Below, piece after piece: positions 1-5,731 of a stretch of 7,504 nucleotides of DNA (the stretch's first letter is position 1; every line of letters starts with the position of its first letter). The position numbers and the translations under genes were made by a program. Source of the DNA: Comamonadaceae bacterium (GTDB lineage Bacteria > Pseudomonadota > Gammaproteobacteria > Burkholderiales > Burkholderiaceae_C). Location: contig JAIXXW010000075.1 in the NCBI GenBank assembly GCA_027490555.1, positions 1-7,504 on the forward strand, in the 5' to 3' direction. The notes beneath the pieces are model-generated. The model did not search any database, was not told the origin of the DNA, and saw only the letters and a program-made list of their open reading frames with translations.

Positions 1-246
1 AACGATGTGCTGGCCCAGGTGCTGGGCGACCTGATCTCGCGCTGCGCCCTGATCACGCTGATGTACCAGTCGCGCAACGAGGCCGAGCACTCCACCGACG
101 AGCATGTGGGCATCGTGGCGGCCCTCGAAGCGCAGGATTCGGATCTGGCCGTGCGCCTGATGCACGAACACCTGCTGCACGTCGAAGCCAGCCTGACCTT
201 TGACCGCAAAGTGCCCACCCACGACATCGCCCTGGCCCTGGCCTGA
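1..246 (+). CDS. GntR-family transcriptional regulator, C-terminal FCD domain (5' partial)
   Basis: The reading frame is open from base 1 and ends in TGA at 244-246, leaving the last 81 residues of a protein whose DNA-binding N-terminus lies off the window. The visible part is helical and matches the end of an FCD ligand-binding domain. It has a DEHVGIVAALEAQD segment (residues 33-46) and a MHEHLLHVEASL segment (54-65), the usual positions of the last metal- or effector-binding histidines (here H35 and H57 or H60). FCD proteins are cytoplasmic repressors or activators that sense small carboxylates or related metabolites. Only 16 bases separate its stop from the allantoinase start, so it is probably co-transcribed with the ureide genes and a good candidate for their regulator. 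That role is inferred from position. The family call is fairly secure; the effector is unknown. Confidence 0.8.
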   Translation, partial: NDVLAQVLGDLISRCALITLMYQSRNEAEHSTDEHVGIVAALEAQDSDLAVRLMHEHLLHVEASLTFDRKVPTHDIALALA

Positions 247-251
247 ACCCT

Positions 252-255
252 GGAG
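252..255 (+). promoter_or_regulatory. Ribosome binding site for the allantoinase gene
   Basis: GGAG lies 7 bases upstream of the ATG at 263. It favours that start over the longer in-frame opening at 200, which would run back over the regulator's coding sequence and add 21 proline/tryptophan-rich residues that do not fit the family. Confidence 0.6.
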
Positions 256-262
256 CACCCGC

Positions 263-1213
263 ATGAGCACCTACGACAGCACCCTCCCCTACCCCCGCGA
301 CCTGAAAGGCTACGGCCGCCAGGTGCCGCACGCGCAGTGGCCTGGCGGCGCGCGCGTGGCGGTTCAGTTTGTCCTGAACTACGAAGAGGGCGGCGAAAAC
401 TCGGTGCTGCATGGCGATGCGGGCTCCGAGCAGTTTCTGTCCGAGATGTTCAACCCCGCGGCCTTCCCCGATCGGCACATCAGCATGGAAGGCATTTACG
501 AGTACGGCTCGCGCGCGGGCGTGTGGCGCATCCTGCGCGAGTTTGAAAAACGTGGCCTGCCACTGACCGTGTTCGGTGTGGCCACCGCGCTGCAAAAGCA
601 CGAGGACGTGACCGCTGCATTCCAGGAATTGGGCTATGACATCGCCTGCCACGGGCTCAAGTGGATCCATTACCAAAACATCGACGAAGCCACCGAGCGC
701 GCCCACATGGCCGAGGCCATGGCGATTTTGCAAAAGCTCACCGGCGAGCGGCCCCTGGGCTGGTACACCGGCCGTGACAGCCCCAACACCCGGCGTCTGG
801 TGGCCGACTATGGCGGCTTTGAATACGACAGCGACTACTACGGCGACGACCTGCCCTTCTGGATGAAAGTGAAAAAGAGCGACGGCAGCGTGACGCCGCA
901 ACTCATCGTGCCCTACACGCTGGACTGCAACGACATGCGCTTTGCGCTGCCGCAGGGCTACTCGCACGCCGACCCCTTCTTTCAGTACATGAAGGACACC
1001 TTTGATGCGCTGTATGCCGAGGGTGACCCGGGTGGCGACAACGCCCCCAAGATGATGAGCATCGGCATGCATTGCCGTCTGCTCGGACGCCCCGGGCGCA
1101 TATCCGCACTGCAACGCTTTCTGGACCACATCCAATCGCACGAGCAGGTGTGGGTCGCCAGGCGCATCGACATTGCGCGCCACTGGAAAGCCACGCACCC
1201 GTATGCCGAGTGA
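263..1213 (+). CDS. puuE: PuuE-type allantoinase (polysaccharide-deacetylase fold)
   Basis: The 316-aa product hydrolyses the ring of allantoin to allantoate in the cytoplasm. It belongs to the NodB/polysaccharide-deacetylase-like allantoinases, not the amidohydrolase-type AllB/HyuA family. The start MSTYDSTLPYPRDLKGYGRQ is typical of the group. NYEEGGENSVLHGD (residues 39-52) sits where deacetylases carry the TFDDG metal motif. CHGLKWIHYQN (129-139, with H130 and H136) replaces the HxxxH motif. GWYTGRDSPNTRRL (166-179) and MSIGMHCRLLGRPGRI (265-280) are further conserved blocks. PuuE of Pseudomonas fluorescens is reported to work without a metal, which agrees with the missing NodB aspartates. 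The length is right for a stand-alone enzyme. It follows the regulator by 16 bases, and 95 bases separate it from the UraD-AllC gene. The next two steps of the same pathway downstream strengthen the call. Confidence 0.93.
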   Translation: MSTYDSTLPYPRDLKGYGRQVPHAQWPGGARVAVQFVLNYEEGGENSVLHGDAGSEQFLSEMFNPAAFPDRHISMEGIYEYGSRAGVWRILREFEKRGLPLTVFGVATALQKHEDVTAAFQELGYDIACHGLKWIHYQNIDEATERAHMAEAMAILQKLTGERPLGWYTGRDSPNTRRLVADYGGFEYDSDYYGDDLPFWMKVKKSDGSVTPQLIVPYTLDCNDMRFALPQGYSHADPFFQYMKDTFDALYAEGDPGGDNAPKMMSIGMHCRLLGRPGRISALQRFLDHIQSHEQVWVARRIDIARHWKATHPYAE

Positions 1214-1299
1214 ACGCGATGGCAGGTGGCCCTCCGCCGCTGCCGTCGCCCACAGGGCGGGCTCCTGCCCCATCACCACAACCTCTTCCAACCCGCACT

Positions 1300-1303
1300 G
1301 AGG
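1300..1303 (+). promoter_or_regulatory. Ribosome binding site for the UraD-AllC fusion gene
   Basis: GAGG is 5 bases upstream of the ATG at 1309. It decides the start: the frame is open back to 1072, but that stretch overlaps the end of the allantoinase gene and encodes proline/arginine-rich residues with no family resemblance, while MPITLEQLNQ is a normal UraD beginning. Confidence 0.6.
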
Positions 1304-1308
1304 CACCC

Positions 1309-3084
1309 ATGCCCATCACGCTTGAACAACTCAACCAGGCCAGCCCCGCAGAGGCCGCGCAGATGCTCGATGGCCTGTACGAACACTCGCCCTGGATCGC
1401 CGAGCAAGCCTTGAACCAGCGGCCCTTCAAGTCCCTCGCCCACCTCAAACACACCTTGTGCGAAGTGCTGGCGCAGGCGGGGCGCGAGGCACACATCGGC
1501 CTGATCCGTGCCCACCCGGAACTCGCTGGCAAAGCCATGGTCAGCCAATCGCTCACCGCCGAATCCACCAACGAACAAACCAAGGCCGGCCTGACCCATT
1601 GCACGCCCGAGGAGTTCGCCAAGCTGCAGACACTCAACGCCGACTACAACGCCAAGTTCGGCTGGCCCTTCATCCTGGCCGTGCGCGGTCCGCGGGGTGT
1701 GGGGCTGAACAAGCAGCAGATCATCGACGCCTTCGAGCGGCGCCTGCATGGCCACCCCGACTTTGAGTTGGCCGAATGCCTGCGCAACATCCACCGCATC
1801 GCCGAGATCCGCCTCAACGACAAGTTTGGCGTGGAGCCCACACTCGGCCACCAGGTCTGGGACTGGCAAGAAAAGCTGGCCCAGCATTCCGACCCCGGCT
1901 TTGCCGAGCTGGGGCAACTCACGGTGACCTACCTCACCGATGCGCACCGCGCCTGCGCCCAGCGCATCACGCAAACCATGCGCGACTGCGGCTTTGACGA
2001 GGTCTACACCGACGCGGTGGGCAATGTGGTGGGCCGCTACCACCCGGCCCAGCAAGGCCGTCAATACCTGATGACCGGCAGCCATTACGACACCGTGCGC
2101 AACGGTGGCAAATACGACGGCCGCCTGGGCATTTTTGTGCCCATGGCCTGCGTCCAGCAGTTGCACCGGCAAGGCCGCCGTCTGCCCTTTGGCATCGAGG
2201 TGGTGGCATTTGCCGAAGAAGAAGGCCAGCGCTACAAAGCCACCTTCTTGGGCTCGGGCGCCCTCATCGGCCAGTTCAACCCCGCCTGGCTGGACCAACA
2301 TGACGCCGACGGCATCCCCATGCGGGCCGCCATGCAGCATGCGGGCCTGTGCGTGGACGACATCCCCCAGATCCAGCGCGACCCCGCGCAATACCTGGGC
2401 TTTGTGGAGGTGCACATCGAGCAAGGACCGGTGCTCAACGAGGTGAACATCCCGCTGGGCGTGGTCACCTCCATCAACGGCAGCGTGCGCTACCTGTGCG
2501 AGGTGATCGGCACCGCCAGCCACGCCGGCACCACCCCCATGGACCGCCGCCGCGACGCGGCCTGCGCGGTGGCAGAACTGGCGCTGTACATGGAGCAACG
2601 GGCCGCGCAAGACGGTGACAGCGTGGCCACCATGGGCCAGCTGCAAGTACCCAACGGCTCGATCAATGTGGTGCCTGGCCGCTGCCTGTTCAGCCTGGAC
2701 ATGCGCGCGCCCACCGATGCGCAGCGCGATGCGCTGGTGGCCGACATCCTGGCGCAGCTGCAGGCCATTGCCGAGCGCCGTGGCGTGCGTGTGAAAGCCG
2801 AGATGACCATGAGCGCCGCCGCAGCCCCCAGCGACCCGGCGTGGCAAGCGCGCTGGGAACGCGCGGTGACGGCCCTGGGCGTGCCGCTCTTCAAACTGCC
2901 CAGCGGCGCAGGCCACGACGCGATGAAGCTGCACGAAGTCATGCCGCAAGCCATGCTGTTTGTGCGCGGCGAAAACGCCGGCATCAGCCACAACCCGCTT
3001 GAATCCACCACCAGCGACGACATGCAACTGTGTGTCGACGCCTTCACCCATGTTTTGAACCAACTTTCCCTGGAACTGTCATGA
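1309..3084 (+). CDS. Fused OHCU decarboxylase (UraD) - allantoate amidohydrolase (AllC-like)
   Basis: One 591-aa protein carries two enzymes. Residues 1 to about 170 are OHCU decarboxylase, which makes S-allantoin from 2-oxo-4-hydroxy-4-carboxy-5-ureidoimidazoline. The likely catalytic H69 lies in LIRAHPELAGKAM, followed by STNEQTKAGL (86-95), FGWPFILAVRG (117-127) and IHRIAEIRLNDKF (161-173). Residues from about 180 to 591 are an M20-family allantoate amidohydrolase, which releases ammonia and CO2 from allantoate. GSHYDTV (H259) and KYDGRLG (D270) supply metal ligands, and FAEEEGQRY (E303-E305) supplies the catalytic and ligand glutamates. EVHIEQGPVLN (H369), ASHAGTTPMDRRRD (404-415), SGAGHDAM (532-539) and ISHNPLES (H561) complete the set, so both active sites look intact. 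The protein therefore acts on both sides of the allantoinase encoded just upstream. The stop overlaps the next start (ATGA), implying translational coupling. N-carbamoyl-amino-acid hydrolase is the alternative label for the second half, but the ureide context favours allantoate. Confidence 0.9.
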   Translation: MPITLEQLNQASPAEAAQMLDGLYEHSPWIAEQALNQRPFKSLAHLKHTLCEVLAQAGREAHIGLIRAHPELAGKAMVSQSLTAESTNEQTKAGLTHCTPEEFAKLQTLNADYNAKFGWPFILAVRGPRGVGLNKQQIIDAFERRLHGHPDFELAECLRNIHRIAEIRLNDKFGVEPTLGHQVWDWQEKLAQHSDPGFAELGQLTVTYLTDAHRACAQRITQTMRDCGFDEVYTDAVGNVVGRYHPAQQGRQYLMTGSHYDTVRNGGKYDGRLGIFVPMACVQQLHRQGRRLPFGIEVVAFAEEEGQRYKATFLGSGALIGQFNPAWLDQHDADGIPMRAAMQHAGLCVDDIPQIQRDPAQYLGFVEVHIEQGPVLNEVNIPLGVVTSINGSVRYLCEVIGTASHAGTTPMDRRRDAACAVAELALYMEQRAAQDGDSVATMGQLQVPNGSINVVPGRCLFSLDMRAPTDAQRDALVADILAQLQAIAERRGVRVKAEMTMSAAAAPSDPAWQARWERAVTALGVPLFKLPSGAGHDAMKLHEVMPQAMLFVRGENAGISHNPLESTTSDDMQLCVDAFTHVLNQLSLELS

Positions 3085-4334
3085 GCGCCACCGCAACACA
3101 TTACCAACAACTGGACGCCTGGATCGACGCGCACTTTGACGAGCAGGTGAAGTTCCTGCAGGCGCTGGTGCAAGTGCCCACCGACACGCCCCCCGGCAAC
3201 AACGCACCGCATGCCGAGCGCACCGCCGAACTGCTGGCGCCCATGGGTTTTGTGGCCGAAAAACACCCTGTTCCCGCATCCGAAGTCAAAGCCTATGGCC
3301 TCGAGTCGATCACCAACCTGATCGTGCGCCGTCGATACGGCGAGGGCAAAACCATCGCCCTGAATGCCCACGGCGATGTGGTGCCCCCGGGCGAAGGCTG
3401 GACGCATCCGCCCTACGGTGGCGAAATCCACCACGGAGCCATGTACGGCCGCGCCACTGCCGTGAGCAAGTGTGACTTTTCCACCTTCACCTTTGCCACG
3501 CGGGCGCTCGAATCGCTCAATGCCACATTGAAAGGCAGCGTGGAACTGCACTTCACCTACGACGAAGAGTTTGGCGGCGAGATGGGCCCGGGCTGGTTGC
3601 TGGCCCAAGGCCTGACCCAACCCGATTTGATGATCGCCGCGGGCTTCAGCTACCAGGTGGTCACCGCCCACAACGGTTGCCTGCAAATGGAAGTGACGGT
3701 GCACGGCGAGATGGCGCATGCCGCCATCCCCGACAGCGGCACCGACGCGCTGCAAGGCGCGGTGCACATCCTGAACGCCCTGCACGCGCTGAACAGCCAA
3801 TACCTGCAGGTCACGTCGCAGGTCGAAGGCATCAGCCACCCCTACCTGAACGTGGGCCTGATCGAAGGCGGCACCAACACCAACGTGGTGCCCGGCAAGG
3901 TCCGCTTCAAGCTCGACCGCCGCATGATCCCCGAAGAAAACCCGGCCGAGGTCGAAGCCAGCATCCGCCAGACCATTGCCGATGCGGCCGCCAGCTTCCA
4001 GCCCCCACGCGGCGGCCATGGGCTGAAAGTGGATGTGCGCCGCATGCTGCTGGCCAACGCCATGAAGCCCCTGCCCGGCAACCAGCCTCTGGTCAGCGCC
4101 ATCCAAAAACACGGCCAGCAGGTGTTTGGCGAGGCCATCCCGGCCATCGGCACGCCGCTGTACACCGACGTGCGCCTGTATGTGGAACGCGGCATCCCCG
4201 GCGTGATCTACGGCGCCGGCCCCCGCACCGTGCGCGAATCCAACGCCAAACGCGCCGACGAGCATGTGCAGCTCGATGACCTGCGCCGGGCGACCAAGGT
4301 GATCGCACGCACTTTGCTGGATTTGCTCGCTTGA
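3081..4334 (+). CDS. M20-family (ArgE/DapE-like) hydrolase homologue with altered metal site
   Basis: This 417-aa protein has the M20 peptidase layout: a catalytic part, an inserted dimerisation domain at about 195-310, then the rest of the catalytic part. NAHGDVVPPGEGW (residues 95-107) gives H97 and D99, and YDEEFGGE (160-167) gives the E162/E163 pair. VHGEMAHAAIPDSGTDAL (207-224) is the dimerisation-domain histidine block. NVVPGKVRFKLDRRMIPEE (268-286) and YGAGPRTV (377-384) are other family blocks. By eye, three canonical dimetal ligands are absent: the bridging Asp of GRGxxDxKG is V128 in GRATAVSKCD, the GEP-type acidic ligand aligns near G188 in IAAGFS, and the late His aligns with K390 in SNAKRADEH. 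The start at 3081 overlaps the previous stop by ATGA, with only a weak GGA upstream, so it is probably translated by coupling. Being last in a ureide operon suggests a step after allantoate, such as ureidoglycine or ureidoglycolate hydrolysis, but no motif proves this. Confidence 0.75.
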   Translation: MSATATHYQQLDAWIDAHFDEQVKFLQALVQVPTDTPPGNNAPHAERTAELLAPMGFVAEKHPVPASEVKAYGLESITNLIVRRRYGEGKTIALNAHGDVVPPGEGWTHPPYGGEIHHGAMYGRATAVSKCDFSTFTFATRALESLNATLKGSVELHFTYDEEFGGEMGPGWLLAQGLTQPDLMIAAGFSYQVVTAHNGCLQMEVTVHGEMAHAAIPDSGTDALQGAVHILNALHALNSQYLQVTSQVEGISHPYLNVGLIEGGTNTNVVPGKVRFKLDRRMIPEENPAEVEASIRQTIADAAASFQPPRGGHGLKVDVRRMLLANAMKPLPGNQPLVSAIQKHGQQVFGEAIPAIGTPLYTDVRLYVERGIPGVIYGAGPRTVRESNAKRADEHVQLDDLRRATKVIARTLLDLLA

Positions 4335-4337
4335 AAC

Positions 4338-4601
4338 TCAAGGTGCATTGACACGCGCCAACAATTCCTCGTCGCTGAAGAACTTCAAACGCTCGTTCTC
4401 AATCCGTTGATGGCTTTTTGCAGGGCTTTGGCAGTGGATGAAGTTTTGAAGATCATCCAGCTTGAGCGTCCGCGTTTTGAGCGTGCAATGCTTGTACGTA
4501 CGCAAGTCATAAAACCACACACCCTTGGCGTGCACCTTGCCGTCTTTGGGCTTGGCGTCAACAAGTGAAGCGCCGACAGCGGCCTTCCCATTTGGATGCA
4601 A
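4338..4601 (-). pseudogene. Remnant of HsdM (type I R-M DNA methyltransferase), C-terminal fragment
   Basis: The open frame encodes at most 87 residues, starting at a TTG. It resembles only the extreme C-terminal region of type I N6-adenine methyltransferase subunits. GVWFYDLRTYKHCTLK (residues 27-42) matches the HsdM pattern LWxYDLRTNxHFTLK. LDDLQNFIHC (48-57) matches a DLxxFVxCY pattern, and ENERLKFFSDEELLAR (68-83) matches ETERFxxFSYDELLAR. Resemblance ends at ELLAR, where family members continue towards DIFWLKD; here the frame stops four residues later. The SAM-binding and NPPF catalytic motifs of HsdM are absent, so it cannot methylate DNA alone. No ribosome binding site is evident at the TTG. 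It converges on the M20 gene with 3 bases between stop codons. Composition falls to about 48% GC in the lines at 4381-4500, well below the genes to the left. It is probably a decayed fragment, possibly untranslated. Confidence 0.72.
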
Positions 4602-4631
4602 AGTTATCAGCCGGAACGCGGCATCAACCTT

Positions 4632-4683
4632 TCGTTGTTAATTTGACTACAGTGATGTATATTCGACAACATCGTTGTCAATT
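4632..4683. repeat. Operator-like repeat cluster upstream of the MNT/HEPN pair
   Basis: TCGTTGTTAATT (4632-4643) recurs as TCGTTGTCAATT (4672-4683), with one mismatch in 12 bases and a 40-base period. An inverted partner, GACAAC at 4665-4670, faces GTTGTC at 4674-4679 across a 3-base ATC loop, giving a perfect 6-base palindrome. The cluster spans the likely -35 and -10 region and the start of transcription, where an autorepressor would bind. The winged-helix protein encoded just downstream is the obvious candidate. The repeats are seen directly; the regulatory role is inferred. Confidence 0.5.
4635..4663 (+). promoter_or_regulatory. Candidate sigma-70 promoter for the MNT/HEPN module
   Basis: TTGTTA (4635-4640) and TATATT (4658-4663) are separated by exactly 17 bases, in the most AT-rich stretch of the window (about 37% GC over 4621-4680). 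Transcription would begin near 4670, leaving about 26 bases before the ATG at 4696. The -35 box lies inside the first operator-like repeat and the -10 ends just before the palindrome. Confidence 0.5.
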
Positions 4684-4695
4684 CAACATCAAATC

Positions 4696-5295
4696 ATGAA
4701 CGAAGCCCAGCTCATCGAGGTTTTTGGCGGTCAGGCCCGGTTCAAAGTGCTGCAAGCATTGTTTGCCGAGCCGGGTCGGGGCTTTGGGCCGCGTGAGCTG
4801 GCCGCTGCCTCAGGCATAGACCCCGGCAACACGGCCCGCTTGCTCAAACGCTGGTCGGTGGCTGGCCTGGTGCAGCGCCGCCAGCAAGATGGCCTGCCCC
4901 GCTATTACGCCAGTACAGACCCGCAGTTGGCACCGTTGGTGACCCTCATGCAGCAAGACAGCGCGCTGGTGCGTACGCTGCGTGAAACCCTTGAAAAACT
5001 GGATGGGATCGAAGTGGCCTTGGTGTTTGGCTCGGTGGCCCGGGGCCAAGCCACCGCCACCAGCGATGTCGACGTGCTGATTCTGGGCACAGCTTCTGAA
5101 CTCAAGGCCAACGCCGCACTCAGGCCTGCAGGTCGCCAGTTGGGCCGAAAGTTGCACGCCACTGCGTGTACGATAGAAGCATTCAAAAAACAGGTGACAG
5201 ACCGTGAAAGCTTTGCTCAAGAAGTTGTCCAAAGCCCTCGCATCCCGCTGATTGGACATTTTGATGCTGCGATCTTTTCAGCGCCTGGCCAGTGA
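4696..5295 (+). CDS. Winged-helix / minimal nucleotidyltransferase (MNT) protein, putative antitoxin-regulator
   Basis: The product is 199 aa. Residues 1 to about 75 form a winged helix: FKVLQALFAEPGRGF (16-30), a recognition segment GPRELAAASGIDPGNTARLL (31-50), and a wing AGLVQRRQQDGLPRYYAS (56-73). Residues 104 to about 165 are a DNA polymerase beta-type MNT domain with VFGSVARGQATATSDVDVLI (110-129): G112-S113, R116-G117 and the metal-binding pair D124 and D126. The third carboxylate of active enzymes is not evident; KLHATACT (152-159) lies where it might be expected. MNT proteins paired with HEPN partners act as antitoxins, some by AMPylating the HEPN protein. Here the winged helix suggests autoregulation as well. 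The ATG at 4696 is preferred over an in-frame TTG at 4675, which lies inside the repeat cluster and close to the predicted transcription start; neither has a clear Shine-Dalgarno sequence. It overlaps the HEPN-like gene by 32 bases. The domain call is firm, the antitoxin role inferred. Confidence 0.82.
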   Translation: MNEAQLIEVFGGQARFKVLQALFAEPGRGFGPRELAAASGIDPGNTARLLKRWSVAGLVQRRQQDGLPRYYASTDPQLAPLVTLMQQDSALVRTLRETLEKLDGIEVALVFGSVARGQATATSDVDVLILGTASELKANAALRPAGRQLGRKLHATACTIEAFKKQVTDRESFAQEVVQSPRIPLIGHFDAAIFSAPGQ

Positions 5296-5731
5296 GCCAG
5301 ATGCTCCCGTCAAACCGCAAGCGACCAACGCCAAGGATGCAGTGGCCTGGCTCCAGAGCGCGCAGGTCAAGTTGACGGATGCTCAGCAAACCGCCGTGTC
5401 ATCCGGCACCCGCATGGACGCTGCCTGGGACGCTGTGCTGATGACATGCCTGGCTGTGGCTGCTGCGCAGGGTTGGCGCATCACCAGTGACAAAGGCCAC
5501 CATGCCGCAGCACTTGAGGGTGCCGCACAGGCGGTGTCGCTGAGCGTGATAGCCTTTGACGAACTGGACACCCTGCGCGATTGGCGCAACCGCAAATACC
5601 GGGCAGGTTTCCAAGTCGATTCTGTTGAACTGGCGGAGGCGATTGAACTGGTGGCCACATTCCTAAGCACCGTGGCCCACTGGTTTGCCGAGCACCACGC
5701 CAAGCTGCTCACCCGGGGCCTGCAACCATGA
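5264..5731 (+). CDS. HEPN-like protein, putative toxin/RNase partner of the MNT protein
   Basis: This 155-aa protein is mostly alpha-helical, with helices around residues 23-44, 49-69, 78-110 and 117-148. It has the look of a HEPN-fold protein. SDKGHHAAALEGAAQAV (75-91) and LRDWRNRKYRAGF (104-116) resemble SAV_6107-type HEPN families, where an R-N pair followed by an aromatic residue takes the place of the classical Rx4-6H RNase motif. Here R108-N109 and Y112 are present, but no histidine follows at the expected spacing. It may therefore be a non-canonical or inactive HEPN domain, or may use GHH (78-80). ATG 5264 was chosen over an in-frame TTG at 5252 because a TTGGA sequence precedes it by 7 bases. 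It overlaps the MNT gene by 32 bases, and its stop overlaps the next start as ATGA. Toxin function rests on the gene pairing, not on a catalytic motif. Confidence 0.65.
   Translation: MLRSFQRLASEPDAPVKPQATNAKDAVAWLQSAQVKLTDAQQTAVSSGTRMDAAWDAVLMTCLAVAAAQGWRITSDKGHHAAALEGAAQAVSLSVIAFDELDTLRDWRNRKYRAGFQVDSVELAEAIELVATFLSTVAHWFAEHHAKLLTRGLQP

Noticed and set aside
53..1306. A 417-codon open frame antisense to the regulator and allantoinase genes
   Set aside because: No motif, and it lies opposite conserved coding sequence.
1072..1308. A longer N-terminus for the UraD-AllC protein
   Set aside because: The extension overlaps the allantoinase gene in another frame and is low-complexity proline/arginine-rich; GAGG precedes the ATG at 1309.
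1214..1308. Small GC-rich hairpins in the spacer between puuE and the UraD-AllC gene
   Set aside because: GGCAG/CTGCC and GGGC/GCCC pairs occur but have no T-run and are expected by chance at this composition; not a supported terminator or riboswitch.
1273..3063. A 596-codon open frame antisense to the UraD-AllC gene
   Set aside because: It is rich in His, Val, Ala and Gly with no family resemblance, and the opposite strand carries intact domain motifs throughout; a high-GC shadow frame.
2490..4265. A 591-codon open frame antisense to the end of UraD-AllC and most of the M20 gene
   Set aside because: It crosses the boundary of two convincingly coding genes and has shadow-type composition.
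4330..4342. CTTGA-AAC-TCAAG hairpin over the two convergent stop codons as a terminator
   Set aside because: The stem is only 5 bases with weak pairs, and no T-run follows on either strand.
4643..4648. TTGACT as a -35 box
   Set aside because: It lies only 9 bases before TATATT and no other -10-like hexamer sits at 16-18 bases; TTGTTA at 4635 has the correct 17-base spacing.
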